A DNA stretch of 64,000 nucleotides from the NCBI GenBank assembly GCA_036571765.1, contig BROE01000005.1, positions 500,294 through 564,293 of the forward strand, read 5' to 3'. Under the pieces are notes generated by a model. It had not been told where the DNA came from. It did no database searches and saw only the letters and a program-made list of their open reading frames with translations. The position numbers and the translations under genes are program-made. The DNA is from Plecoglossus altivelis (lineage: Eukaryota; Chordata; Actinopteri; Osmeriformes; Plecoglossidae). Shown here one piece after another: positions 24,045-36,865 of the stretch (its first letter is position 1; every line of letters begins with the position of its first letter).

Positions 24045-25275
24045 CACATTATCTCTTTCCTTCTTTCTCTTCTCTCTCCCCCTCTTCTCTCTCCCCCTCT
24101 TCTCTCTCCCCTCTTCCCCATCTTCTCTCCCCTCCTCTTTTCTCTCTCCTCTCTCCCCTCCTCTTTCTCTCCCGGAAGAAAACGTTAAAAGGTTTTGAAG
24201 CAGGACAGAGAGAGAGTGTATGTGTGGGTGACAATATAGACCACAGAGGAGGAGGAAGAATCTGGGGAGGAGGAGAAGAGAGAGAGAAGAGAAAGGTAGA
24301 GAGGAGAGGGGGAAGGTGGTACCCCTCCACACACTCTCTCTTACCTCAAAACCTCTTCACTTCCTGCCTCCAGTGGCTTTGATTTAATGCTGACCTGGTG
24401 TGTGTGTGTGTGTGTTTAGAAAGAGTGTGTGTGTGTTCAGAGAGAGAGTGTGTCTAGTATCCTTGAAAATCACACACCATTTAATTCGTTTATGGGTGTG
24501 GAAGGAAGACACCTTCTCCAAGTTGTTGTGTTTCTGTAAGAGAGAGATGAAGGGAGGGATACATTTAGGGAGCTGTTGAGGGAAAGAGAAATGGAGAGTG
24601 GAAGAGAGATATAGAGGGAGCTAGAGATAGAGAGAGGGAAAGATGGAGAAAGGGAGAAAGAGAGATGGAGGGGGAGAGAGAGATGGAGAAAGGGAGATGG
24701 AGGGGGAGAGTGATGGAGGGAGAGAGAGAGATGGAGAGGGAGAGTAATGGAGGGAGAGAGAGAGATGGAGAAAGGGAGAAAGAGAGATGGAGGGGGAGAG
24801 AGAGATGGAGAAAGGAAGATGGAGGGGGAGAGTGATGGAGGGAGAGAGAGAGATGGAGGGGAAGAGTGATGGAGGGAGAGATGCATGGCGAGAGAAAGAG
24901 ATGGAGAAAGGGAGAAAGAGAGATGGAGGAGGAGAGTGATGGAGGGAGAGATGCAGGGAGAGTGAGAGATGGAGGGAGAGTGAGGGATGCAGGGAGAGTG
25001 AGAGATGCAGGGAGAGTGAGAGATGGAGGGGGACAGTGATGGAGGGAGAGAGAGAGAGGGAGAAAGGGATATGGAGGGAGAAAGAGTGATGGAGGGAGAG
25101 AGAGAGGGAGAAAGAGTGATGGAGGGATATGGAGGGAGAAAGAGTGATGGAGGGAGAGAGAGAGATGGAGAAAGAGTGATGGAGGGGGAGAGAGTGATGG
25201 AGGGAGAGATGCAGGGAGAGTGAGAGATGGAGGGAGAGATGCAGGGGGAGAGATGGAGGGGGAGAGAGATGCAGG
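24045..25275. repeat. CT-rich then GA-rich low-complexity tracts
   Basis: ctctccccctcttct repeats at 24055-24175, a unique stretch near 24180-24540, and about 700 bp of agagagatggagggagagag repeats at 24545-25275. Confidence 0.9.
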
Positions 25276-25404
25276 GAGAGAGCTATGGTGTTAGTCTGGT
25301 TTCCATGTCTTGCAGGACGTTTTAGTGTTTCGTGTCTGTTTGGGAAAGAAGCATTAAGCTAGTCGGACAAGATGACCAATCCTCATGTTTTCATGTCAAT
25401 AAAG

Positions 25405-26040
25405 CTGCTTGAGTTTGTGTGCGTGTGTGTTTGTGTGTGTGTGTGTGTGTTTGTGTGTGTGTGTGCAGCTTGTACAAGTGGGTCTCTGGATAGATCTTGT
25501 AGAGAGGGGAGGGGGAGGCAGAGAGGGGTGGAGAGAAAGAGAGGGAGGGAGGGACAGACAGAGAGGGAGAGGGAGAAAGAGAGGTAGAGGGAGAAAGAGA
25601 AGGAGGGAGAAAGGGAGGGAGAGAGAGACAGAGGGAGGGGAGAAAGAGAGGTAGAGGGAGAAAGAGAGGGAGGGAGAGACAGAGGGAGGGGGAGAAAGGG
25701 AGGGAGCGACATAGAGAGGGAGAGAGAGAGGGAGGTAAAGACAGAGGGAGGGGAAGAAAGAGAGCGAGGGAGAGACAGAGAGGGAGGGGGAGGAAGAGAG
25801 CAAGGGAGGGACAGAGAGGGAGGGGGAGGAAGAGAGCGAGGGGGAGACAGAGAGGGAGAGAGAGAGGGAGGTAAAGACAGAGAGGGAGGGGGAGGAAGAG
25901 AGAGAGGGAGAAATAGAGACTCCTGTCTCTATTTTGGGAAATAGCAAAAACACATGCTGTCAGTCGCTCATCAACACACACACTCACACACACTCACTCA
26001 CACCTACACTCGCACACACACTCTCACACACACACTCTCT
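25405..26040. repeat. (GT)n, GA-rich tract and CA-rich tract upstream of the sh2b2 coding exon
   Basis: (GT)n at 25418-25465, gagggagggggaggaagaga-like repeats at 25505-25910, and a CA tract at 25975-26055. Confidence 0.9.
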
Positions 26041-26197
26041 CACACACACACTCTCTCATGGATGTTTGTTACTGTTATCATCCTAAATGTAACACACGTC
26101 ATGTGTTCACAAGTAAAATAATATCCTTTCCTCTCCCTCCCTCCTTCCCTCCTTCTCCTTCCTTCCCCTCCGTCAGGTGGGTAGACATGGTCCAGCG

Positions 26198-29100
26198 ATG
26201 AACGGAGTGGTTCCGGGTGTGGTGGAGCTCTCCTCCCCCTCCTCCTCCTCCTCCTGCCCGCTCCCGGACTGGCGGGAGTTCTGTGAGCTCCACGCCCGCG
26301 CCTGCGCCGCTGACTTCGCTCATAAGTTCCAACGCTTCCTGTCGGAGAACCCCTGCTATGCTGCTCCTGGGGCTGACGCCAGCTTCTCTCAGCATTTCGC
26401 ACGCCACTTCCTGGAGTGCTTCTCCCAAGCGAGGGAAACCCAGCTGGCGTCTGGTGACGAGGGGCCGGGCGTGGCCCCCAAGTACAGTATCGTCCCGTTC
26501 CTGGGGATCCAGGGTTGTCAGCTTCCTTACGGCCTGGAGCTTTATCAGCGTCGCCAAGACGCCGGTGCCTCCAGCGAATCCCTGGACAGCATGGACAGTG
26601 GTGGGGGTGGAGCAGCAGCGTCCACCCGCGGGCCCCCGCCCCCTCACAAGGTGTCGGCCCTCGGGCAGTCGCGAAGCTCTGAGGACGTCTCTCTGGGACA
26701 CCCCAAGGCCCGTTTTAAGAAGGGCTTCTCTCTCAGGAACATGAGCCTGTGCGTGGTGGATGGAGTAAAAGAGATGTGGCAGCGTAGGGCCTCTCCGGAG
26801 CCGGACCCTCCAGGGGTTCCACGCAGGAACGGGGGTCTGGTGGCAGGTGAGGCTCCTGGGGAGAGCTGGGCTCAGAAGCTGAGGCTCCCCAGAGGAGCAC
26901 TGGGACACCGGGCAGAGCTGCTGGAGGTGCAGAGGGAGGGGGCGCTCAGGTACGTCTCCTGCTGTTGTGTTAGCTTGGCTATGTTAACTTTGTAACTCTG
27001 CTGGGCTAGCCTGGTTGTGCTAACTCTGTACAACTGCTAGCTTGGCTGTGCTAACCCTGTACCCCTTCTAGCTTGGCTATGCTAACTTTGTAACACTGCT
27101 GGGCAAGCCTTGCTATGCTAATGCTGTAACACTCTCTGGGCTAGCCTGGCTATGCTAACTCTGTACCACTGCTAGCATGGCTATGCTAACTCTGTAACAT
27201 TGCTAGCCTGGCTATACTAGCAGGTGGGCTACACTGGCTAAGGTAACTGGTGTGTGTTCAGGTACATGGTAGCTGATGACACCAGCTGCATGGGCGCCAC
27301 CCAGTGGCAGAAATGTCGCCTGCTACTGAGGAAGACCAGGAAGGAGGAAGGAGGGGAGAGGTTCCTACTGGAGTTCTACGTTCCTCCCAAGGTAAGAACA
27401 CACACACAGGTATGTGTAACTCACCAACACACAGGTATGTGTAACTGACCAACACACAGGTATGTGTAACCCACCAGTGTTTCCCATAGAATGTTCTTGT
27501 TTTTGTGGTGGTGGTGGGCAGGGGCGGAGACTGATGTTGTAAAAATGTGGGTCTCAACCCAAAGTTGTGTAGTAATATCAGTTAGATGTGAGTGTAGAAA
27601 GGAAGTTGTGTAGTAATATCGATTAGATGTGAGTGTAGAAAGGAAGTTGTGTAGTAATATCGATTAGATGTGAGTGTAGAAAGGAAGTTGTGCAGTAATA
27701 TCAGTTAGTGTAGAAAGGGACTTCAACACAATCTGCGTCGTATTCATTTGAGCAACGATAGTTTTTGAAACTGAATGTAATATTAACATTACGTTGGTCT
27801 CATATTGTTATATTTGCTGAAAGTATTAAATAAATTTAACAGATAAAAAAGTTAATGTAAACGATTTTTTGGGCTTTAAATTTTTTTGTTTCTTCATTTT
27901 GGGATCAGAATTTCATCATTCGAATTTGAGCAGCCTGAATTTTGTTTCATTTGAATTTCTGAAGCTTGAATTTTTGTATTGAACAAACTGATTTGTTACT
28001 GTTGGCTATTCATGTACGAACATGTTGTAGTGAGAGAGAAAACGTGAGCAAGGAAAGAAGGGACAGAGAATCACATGCTGTTCACAGATCATTATTACGT
28101 TTCTGCCATGTTGAACAGTAATACAAATATTGTGGCGGTCAAAATAATACTAATAAATGTTACACTGTACATACAGACACACACAGAAACGTTTACACAG
28201 AGGCACACATGATAGGAAGAGAGCTCTGTTTGTCTGACCTGAGTTGACTTCATGAGGTCAGGAGTGTGTTTAAGAGTTTAACTCAGTAGCAAAGCATCTT
28301 CAGATCGCTGGTCTGACAAGCTCCTTGGCGTGTCGTCTGGATGCAAAGGTCTGATAAACTATACACACATAGCATTGACATTACCATACACAGCATTGAC
28401 ATTAGCATACACAGCATTGACATTAGCATACACAGCATTGACATTAGCATACACAACATTTACATTAGCATACACAGCATTGACATTAGCATACACAGCA
28501 TTGACATTAGCATACACACAGCATTTACATTAACATACACACAGCATTTACATTAACATACACACAGCATTTACATTAACATACACACAGCATTCACATT
28601 AACACACACACAGCATTGACATTAACATACACAGCATTTACATTAACATACAAGTGCAAACATGAATTTCTTTTCTTTTGCACTGTGTGTGCGTGCTTGT
28701 GTGTGTGTTTGTGCGTGTATGTGCATGTGCGTGTGTGTGTGTGTGTGCTCTCCAGTCCTCCAAGCCCAAGGTGAGCATCCCTCTGACAGCCATCGTGGAG
28801 GTGAGGACCACCATGCCTCTGGAGATGCCGGATAAAGACAACACCTTCGTCCTGAAGGTAGAAACCACACACACACACACTCAGTCACACACAGTCACAC
28901 ACACACACACACACACAGTCTCACACACACAGTCTCACACAGTCACCCAGGTGTGTGTGTTCTGGGCCAGGTGGAGAACGGAGGAGAGTTCATCCTGGAG
29001 ACAATCGACTCCTTGCAGAAGAACTCGTGGGTGGCTGATATCCAGGACTGCATAGATCCAGGGTACCAGTATGGTTTACTATATACACTATAGTTTACTA

Positions 29101-32100
29101 TATATACTATAGTTTACTATGTACACTATAGTTTACTATATATACACTATAGTTTACTATATATACACTATAGTTTACTATATATATATACTATAGTTTA
29201 CTATATACACTATGGTTTACTATATACACTATAGTTTACTATATATATATACTATAGTTTACTATATATATACTATAGTTTACTATATATACACTATAGT
29301 TTACTATATACACTATAGTTTACTATATATACTATAGTTTACTATATATACACTATAGTTTACTATATATATATACTATAGTTTACTATATATATACTAT
29401 AGTTTACTATATATACACTATAGTTTACTATATACACACTATAGTTTACTATATATAATCTATAATTTACTATATATATTATGTTTACTATATATATACT
29501 ATAGTTTACTATATATACTATAGTTTACTATATATATATACTATAGTTTACTATATATATATACTATAGTTTACTATATATACACTATAGTTTACTATAT
29601 ATACACTATAGTTTACTATATACACACTATAGTTTACTATATATACTATGGTTTACTATATATACTATAGTTTACTATATATACACTATAGTTTACTATA
29701 TACACTATAGTTTACTATATATACTATAGTTTACTATATATATATACTATAGTTTACTATATATATATACTATAGTTTACTATATATATATACTATAGTT
29801 TACTATATATATATACTATAGTTTACTATATACACTATAGTTTACTATATATACACTATAGTTTACTATATACACTATACTTTACTATATATATACTATA
29901 GTTTACTATATATACACTATAGTTTACTATATATATACTATAGTTTACTATATACACTATAGTTTACTATATATACACTATAGTTTACTATATACACTAT
30001 AGTTTACTATATATATACTATAGTTTACTATATATACACTATAGTTTACTATATATATATACTATAGTTTACTATATACACTATAGTTTACTATATATAC
30101 TATAGTTTACTATATATACACTATAGTTTACTATATATATACTATAGTTTACTATATATACTATAGTTTACTATATATACACTATAGTTTACTATATATA
30201 TATACTATAGTTTACTATATACACTATAGTTTATTGTATATACTATAGTTTACTATATACACTATGGTTTACTATATACACTATAGTTTACTATATACAC
30301 TATGGTTTACTATATACACTATAGTTTATTGTATATACTATAGTTTACTATATATACTATAGTTTACTATATATACACTATGGTTTACTATATACACTAT
30401 AGTTTACTGTATACACTATAGTTTACTATATATACTATAGTTTACTATATACACTATAGTTTACTATATATACACTATAGTTTACTATATATACTATAGT
30501 TTACTATATACACTATAGTTTATTGTATATACTATAGTTTACTATATATATATACTATAGTTTACTATATATACACTATAGTTTACTATATATATACTAT
30601 AGTTTACTATATATACACTATAGTTTACTATATACACTATACAACAGTATACCAGTATAGTTTACTATAGGAGGACTCAGGTGTTGTTCTGACTCTTGTC
30701 TGTGTGTGTGTGTGTGTCTGTGTGTGTGTGTCTGTGTGTGTGTGAGTGTGTGTCTGTGTTGTATGTGTGTTGGTCTGTGTGTGTTGTGTGGGTGTCTGTG
30801 TGTGTGTGTGTGTGTCGTGTCTGTGTGTGTATGTGTGTGTGTCCTGTGTGTGGTGTAATGTGGTGTGTATGTGTGTGTGTCTGTGTGCTGTGTGTGTGTG
30901 TCTGTGTGTGTGTGTGTGTCTGTGTGGGTGGTGTGTTGTGTGTGTGTGTGTGTCCTGTGGTGTGTGTGACACACACACACTATACACACACACACACACA
31001 CACACATACACACCATACACACACACACACACACTATACACACACACACACACTATACACTCACACACCATACACACTATACACTCACACACCATACACA
31101 CACACCATACACACACACGCCATACACACACCATACACACACACACACACACTATACACTCACACACTATACACTCACACACCATACACACACACACCAT
31201 ACACACACACACCATACACACCACACACACACACACACCATACACACACCATACACACACACACCATACACACACACACCATACACACACCATACACACA
31301 CACACACTATACACTCACACACACACCATACACATGTACACACACACAGGCACACACACACAGTATACATACACCATGCACACACACACTATACACACAC
31401 TCACACACCATACACACACACACACCATACACACACACGTACACATGATACACACACACACTCACACACGTGTTCACATTCAGCATTTGTATGTGCGTGT
31501 CTTGCTTTATTTACATTCATCCATGCTTGCATGCATGTGAATGTGTGTGTCTCTCTGTGTGTGTGTGTCTGTGTGTGTGTGTCTCTGTGTGTGTCTCTGT
31601 GTGTGTATCTGTGTGTGTGTGTCTCTGTGTGTGTGTGTCTCTGTGTGTGTGTCTCTGTGTATGTGTCTGTGTGTGTGTGTCTGTGTGTGTGTGTGTGTGT
31701 GTCTGTGTGTGTGTCTGTGTGTGTGTACCAGGCATCCCAGGTGAGACAGGTGAAGTGGGGGAAGGGGGGGAGGCTGCGCCCAGTCTGGCAGGGTTGCCAT
31801 GGTTTCACGGAACGCTGTCCCGTGTGCGTGCGGCTCAGCTGGTGCTGGCGGGCGGGACCAGGAGCCACGGCTTGTTTGTGATTCGTCAGAGCGAGACGCG
31901 GCCCGGAGAGTACGTCCTTACCTTCAACTTCCAGGGCAAGGCTAAGGTGAGGTCACTGCAGACAGGAAGTCAGGCATCCAGACAGGAAGTTAGAAATCCA
32001 AGTGCCTCTGGTGTCAGTCTTGGTGTTTGGTGGTATTGAGAGTTGAACTTCTTTCTCCATTCTTTCTCCTCCCCTCCCCCTCCTCCCTCCCCTTCTCTCT

Positions 32101-33445
32101 CCCCTCCTCCTCCTCCCTCCCCTCCCCCTCCTTCCCCTCCCCCTCCCTCCGGCAGCACTTGCGTCTGTCGGTGAATGAGAGTGGTCAGTGTCATGTGCAC
32201 CACCTGTGGTTCCACACAGTGACAGACATGCTCCGTCACTTCCACGCCCACCCCATCCCTCTGGAGTCAGGAGGCTCCGCCCATGTCACCCTGCGCAGCT
32301 ACGTACAGGTGCAGCGCCTGCCTACAGGTAATGCACACACACTCAGGTAACACACAGCTAACACACATGCACACCTTGACTGACTGACTGACTAACTGAC
32401 TGACTGACTGACTGACTGACTGGTGTGTAGATGGAATGAAGATTTATTTATTTGAACCTGTCACCATTCCATAATACTAGTGTAGTGTAGTAACTGTAGT
32501 GTAGTCCTGCCCCCATCCTGCCCCTATCCCGCCCCCATCCTGCCCCCTAGCATTCTATGAAGGGCCTCCTGTCCAGGAGGGTTAGCCCTAACCCCATGGC
32601 GTGGGTGAGGAGGGTGAGGTGAGGAGGGGTGGGGGGGTGAGTACACCACAGGCCCAGACGCATTCCCCAACTCAACCTGTCACAAAGCCTTCCTCTGTTT
32701 CCCTCTGGGACACTGCCCTACACACACACACAAAGACACACACACACACATACACACACACACACACACACAAACATTCACCTACCCACACACACACACA
32801 GACACGCACGCGCGCGCATGCATACATATACACATACATGGACTATGTATTAAAGGTGTTGGAATGTGTATGTTTAAACCCAACCATATGAAAATACTTT
32901 TTAAATAAACCCAGAGAATATGCACTTTAACCGCTTGGGAATAGTTTGATTCCAAATCCAACACTGTGGAGGTCAATGAAAAATCCCAAATCCAAACATT
33001 TCTGCCCCGAACATGATGGAGGACCGTGTGTAAGACTTCATTTCTGCCTTCTACAGACAGTTCAGTCACTGTTGTCCCTCCCTTCCTCCCTCCCTTCCTC
33101 CCTCCCTTCCTCCCTCCCTCTCGCTCAGATGGGAATGTTCCTGCGCTCCCCACCCCGGCCAGCCGTCCAGACCCTCCCCAGCCCAGCCTCCACCTGCCCG
33201 GGGGCCCCCAGCCAGTAGGGCCCCCTCCTGATGGTCCCCTCTCCTCCTCGTCCTCCTCTTCCCCCACCACACTGCCTGGCCTCTCCCACACTGAGCCAGG
33301 CAGCGGGGGCCTGGCAGTGGGGCTGACCAGCAGGAGCAACAGCTCCGAGCGTCTGCTGGAGATCTCTACTGGAGGATCAGAAGATCATGACGTAGACGGA
33401 ACACGCAGGGCCAGAGCCGTGGAGAACCAGTACTCCTTCTACTGA
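26198..33445 (+). CDS. sh2b2: SH2B adapter protein 2 (APS), adaptor for insulin and cytokine receptor signalling
   Basis: SH2B2 is a cytosolic adaptor that binds activated receptor kinases such as the insulin receptor and JAK2 and recruits Cbl. Exons: 26198-26949, 27262-27391, 28756-28857, 28971 to about 29062 or 29073, 31732-31946, 32156-32327, 33129-33445. The first exon (acceptor at 26174-26176) holds the N-terminal dimerisation segment (DWREFCELHARACAADFAHK, FSQHFARHF) and the family motif RKGF-like KKGFSLRNMSLCVVDGVKEM. Exons 1-4 encode the PH domain (TTMPLEMPDKDNTFVLKVEN). Exons 5 and 6 encode the SH2 domain with WFHGTLSR, the phosphotyrosine-pocket motif FVIRQSETRPGEYVL and the end LRSYVQ. 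The C-terminus NQYSFY is the conserved Cbl-binding tyrosine. These endings favour SH2B2 over SH2B1 and SH2B3. The linker exon that normally follows the PH domain was not found (see findings). Confidence 0.93.
26970..27245. repeat. Minisatellite in sh2b2 intron 1
   Basis: Six to seven copies of gctagcctggctatgctaac followed by tctgtaacact. The array starts about 20 bases after the donor at 26950 and reaches nearly to the next acceptor. Confidence 0.88.
27388..27475 (+). repeat. 27-bp repeat with donor-like caggtatgtgtaac, starting at a splice donor
   Basis: Three copies of caacacacaggtatgtgtaa follow directly on the donor of exon 27262-27391 (cccaag then gtaagaacacacacacaggt). Each unit carries cag|gtatgt, a near-consensus donor. 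Confidence 0.8.
27480..28350. other. AT-rich unique sequence in sh2b2 intron 2
   Basis: A short 43-bp repeat (aaggaagttgtgtagtaata, three to four copies) lies at 27545-27715. The rest shows no feature. Confidence 0.5.
28355..28655. repeat. 20-21 bp minisatellite, about 14 copies
   Basis: Copies of cagcattgacattagcatac with minor variants. Confidence 0.93.
29063..30652. repeat. 1.6 kb AT-rich satellite, core ctatagtttactatatata
   Basis: More than 70 units of variable length (16-24 bp) made of actatagtttactatata plus a variable (TA)n and cac. The array begins within 10 bases of the sh2b2 exon 4 donor and fills most of the intron. actatagt is self-complementary, so single strands could fold heavily. 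Confidence 0.95.
30695..31475. repeat. (GT)n followed by (CA)n: inverted dinucleotide arms
   Basis: About 270 bp of GT-rich sequence (30700-30968) run directly into about 500 bp of CA-rich sequence (30969-31475, with accatacacac variants). The two halves are complementary and form a potential long hairpin. Confidence 0.92.
31540..31728. repeat. (GT)n/(GTCT) tract before the sh2b2 SH2 exon
   Basis: Copies of tgtgtgtgtgtctctgtg run straight into accag, the acceptor of exon 31732-31946. Confidence 0.92.
32376..32423. repeat. (GACT)n microsatellite
   Basis: About 11 copies of gact in sh2b2 intron 6. Confidence 0.9.
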
Positions 33446-34629
33446 GGCTGGGCGGGGCCACAGCCCAGAGCTCTCATTGGCTGAGGGACAAGGGGAGACA
33501 GGAAGTAAGGGGATTTACAGCACCTGTAACCCAGAGGCCAGACGAGGAGCACCTGTCGGTGTTTTGTTTATTTCAGAGGAGCTTTCTGTTTTTTTCCCAC
33601 ACCAAGGAGGAAGTGAGATCGTTCTGGATCAGGAAATGGTCAGGCCTCCTCATGCTGAACTTCCCCCTTGAACTCAGCTGACCTGGGGACATGAAAGGGG
33701 GACATGACTCGTGATTAAAGAAGGAGGAGGGGAGGATTAGAGAGGAGAAGAGGAGGGGTAAAAAGGGGAGGGGGAGGACGGAGGGGGAGGGTAGAAAGAA
33801 AAGAGAGGGATAGAGAAAAAGTGAGAGATAGTGAGAGAAAGGGGCTTTGGAGAGACGAGGGACATGATAGAGACAGGAAAGAGGAAGTGACTCACTGCAA
33901 TTCACATGGGTTTGCTTCTTTTCACCAGACCACTTCCTGTCAGCCATACCCACAATTCCCTTGCTCAGACTTGTCCATCCATCCCGTGATCAAGTGTTTA
34001 AATAACTCCAGATAAGTGTTTCCTGGCCTGGAGGTCTGTGACTTGTGTTTGCAGAATGGCTTCCTCCTTTCAAGGAGCCACAGTGGAGATGACCAACAGG
34101 AACAGGTTTTGGAAGATACCCATCTTCCACGAGAGCCTCCAGGTCCTAGTGCCTGCCTGGTAGCCCTCTGAGAGACACTGAGTTGGCTCATCTTGACAGA
34201 GCGGTTGTCAGAGTGGTTAAACTCAACCCTCAGTACGAATAACACCTTGGTGTCTTGTTAGTGGTGTGGCTGGTTGAATATGTGTTTCAGAGACATGTCT
34301 GTTCATTACCCAAGAGCATCTTCTTCTTCTGCAGCAGCAAACCCTTCCTGAACTTTGCTCTGGGTCCAGCCGTGGACTGGTGGAGGTAGGATGGAGGACA
34401 GTGATGTTAGCTATGTCTGGCTTCTTAGTGGATTTACGTCTGCAGTCGATTGTCACTTTGTAGAACTTCACGTTAAGTAAAGAATATTTTTAAAGATGAA
34501 ATAAGATGCGATAACTTTATATTTCGTGTGTTTTGATGAGCGACAGTTATCTGCTGTTAGCTTCACCCTAGTTCCAGTTTCCGTTGCTACAGGCGATGAG
34601 TTAGTCCCGTGAAATCTGAACTTCCGCAT

Positions 34630-34700
34630 TGACACGACGTCGTTGTCGTGACATCGTTGCCGTGACGTCGTTGCCGTGGCGTCGTTGCCGTGACGTCACC
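34630..34700. repeat. CpG-rich 14-15 bp repeat with CRE-like motifs
   Basis: About five copies of gacgtcgttgccgt. One end gives the full palindrome tgacgtca (34691-34698), the consensus CREB/ATF site, and other copies give tgacgtcg or tgacatcg. Confidence 0.75.
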
Positions 34701-34914
34701 CCCTCAACCATGACCTGTTCCTCCCAGGTGTGGATCAGGACACATCAGAACATTTCTCCTCTCGGTCATGGAAACAAGCCAAATGCTAAGAAAGTGTGAG
34801 GTGATGTTGGTGTGAAGAACCACTGAGAGAGATTTAGCTGGAACAGAAACCATGTCTGCTAGTTTCTACTTTCTTTGTGTATCTAAACCAAATGGGGTTT
34901 CCTTCTTTACCCAG

Positions 34915-35310
34915 TGTGCTTGTGTGTGTGTGTGACTACTCTCTAAGTATGGTGTGTATCAACTCTGTGTGTGTGTGACTTCTCTCTAAGTGTGGTGTGT
35001 ATCAACTCTGAGTGTGTGTGACTTCTCTCTAAGTGTGGTGTGTATCAACTCTGAGTGTGTGTGACTTCTCTCTAAGTAGGGTGTGTATTAACTCTGAGTG
35101 TGTGTGACTACTCTCTAAGTATGGTGTGTATTAACTCTGAGTGTGTGTGACTTCTCTCTAGGTGTGGTGTGTATTAACTCTGAGTGTGTGTGACCTCTTG
35201 GTTTGGTGTGTATCAACTCTGAGTGTGTGTGACTTCTCTCTAAGTGTGGTGTGTATTAACTCTGAGTGTGTGTGACTTCTCTCTAGGTGTGCTGTGTATT
35301 AACTGTGTGT
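34915..35310. repeat. 43-bp minisatellite, about nine copies
   Basis: Copies of gtgtgtgacttctctctaag followed by tgtggtgtgtatcaactctga. Confidence 0.93.
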
Positions 35311-35424
35311 GAGATGGCTGCTGCAGTAATGGGGGCCTCTGGACTAGATTAGAGGTTTAGTGGTGAAGATGTTGTGTTCTGCTCTTCTCTGGAGAGGTCA
35401 TGTGATCCCTCAGCTGTTTGGTGG

Positions 35425-36172
35425 ATCTCTCTAGGGGTGAGGTAGATCTATCTAGGGGTGAGGTAGCTCTCTCTAGGGGTGAGGTAGCTCTCTCTAGGGG
35501 TGAGGTAGCTCTCTCTATGGGTGAGGTAGATCTCTCTATGGGTGAGGTAGATCTCTTTAGGGATGATGTAGGTCTCTAGGGGTGAGGTAGCTCTCTCTAG
35601 GGGTGAGGTAGCTCTCTCTAGGGGTGAGGTAGCTCTCTCTAGGGGTGAGGTAGCTCTCACTAGGGGTGAGGTAGATCTATCTAGAGGGGAGGTAGCTCTC
35701 TAGGGGTGAGTTAGTGGGTGAGGTCGCTCTCTCTAGGGGTGAGGTAGATCTCTCTAGGGGTGAGGTTGATCTCTCTAGGGGTGAGGTAGTTTTCTCTAAG
35801 AGAGAGGTAGATCTCTCTAGGGGTGAGGTAGTGGATGAGGTAGATCTCTCTAGGGGTGAGGTAGTTCTGTCTAGGGGTGAGGTAGCTCTCTCTAGGGGTG
35901 AGGTAGTGGGTGATGTAGATCTCTCTAGGGGTGAGGTAGTGGATGAGGTAGCTCTCTCTAGGGGTGAGGTAGTGGGTGAGGTAGATCTCTCTAGGGGTGA
36001 GGTAGTTCTCTCTAGGGGTGAGGTAGTGGGTGAGGTAGCTCTCTAGGGGTGAGGTAGCTCTCTCTAGGGGTGAGGTGGATCTCTCTAGGGGTGAGGTAGA
36101 TCTCTCTAGGGGTGAGGTAGCTTTCTCTAGGGGTGAGGTAGCTTTCTCTAGGGGTGAGGTAGCTCTCTCTAG
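35425..36172. repeat. 20-21 bp minisatellite, about 35 copies
   Basis: Copies of ctctctctaggggtgaggta with gta/gtt and agctc/agatc variants and a few 12-bp insertions (gtggatgaggta). Confidence 0.95.
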
Positions 36173-36513
36173 CTCTGCCGTAGCCCTTCACCAGACACCA
36201 CGCCCAGAGTGACCTGGGGCCGTCTCTATGGTAACCCCACACGTGCCAATTCAAACTGTATTTTTGCAGAGTATTTTTTCCTCAGCTATTGTTAAGGTCC
36301 TGTGTTAATTCCTCTTTACGACCTTGTCAGACTGCCTGTCCTTCCAGCACACACGCGCTGTTAGCATGCTAACAGCTAACAGCTACCCTCACACTGAACC
36401 CTCCTCTCCTCCGCTCACTCAACACCTTTCTGTTGGTTGGCTGATTTTTTAAGAGTTTGTGCAATTTTTGTACAAAGTGACGTAAACTTGACATACTACT
36501 TTATATTTCTGTG

Positions 36514-36519
36514 AATAAA
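36514..36519 (+). terminator. Poly(A) signal AATAAA, probable end of sh2b2
   Basis: The canonical hexamer lies in AT-rich unique DNA just after the repeats and convergent with the dnajc30 signal at 36860-36865. Confidence 0.55.
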
Positions 36520-36859
36520 ACATGAACAAACTGAGAGACTGTCCTTTGATTTAAAGTAAATTGGAATTTATGTGTGCAGTTGTCAACTGTCAGCTGGTCA
36601 TGTTGTGTTCTGCCAGTAAGGTAGGATGATTAGGTGAAGGACAGCGCTCCCTAGTGGACTGGAAGGGTATAGTCACCGTCCTTGTCACACTGGCTTTGGA
36701 CAAAAACATCTAAATTAAAACTAAACTACATTAATACTGTGATTGCTGTACATAATCATTATTGCATGCATGGAATCTGTGCTGGCTTAATGCACGGATG
36801 GATATCACAGTAGTATCGCAGAAATCCAAACAATTATTCTTTTGGTACAAACAGTAGCC

Positions 36860-36865
36860 TTTATT
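36860..36865 (-). terminator. Poly(A) signal AATAAA on the minus strand, probable end of dnajc30
   Basis: Plus-strand tttatt, about 690 bases beyond the dnajc30 stop. sh2b2 and dnajc30 would end tail to tail about 340 bases apart. Confidence 0.45.

Larger units (their letters stand above)
33446..36540 (+). other. Probable long sh2b2 3' UTR, largely minisatellite
   Basis: No plus-strand coding exon and no better poly(A) signal is seen between the sh2b2 stop and the signal at 36514-36519. The region holds a GA tract (33715-33845), a CRE-like repeat (34630-34698) and two large minisatellites. The 3' UTR assignment is inference. Confidence 0.5.
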
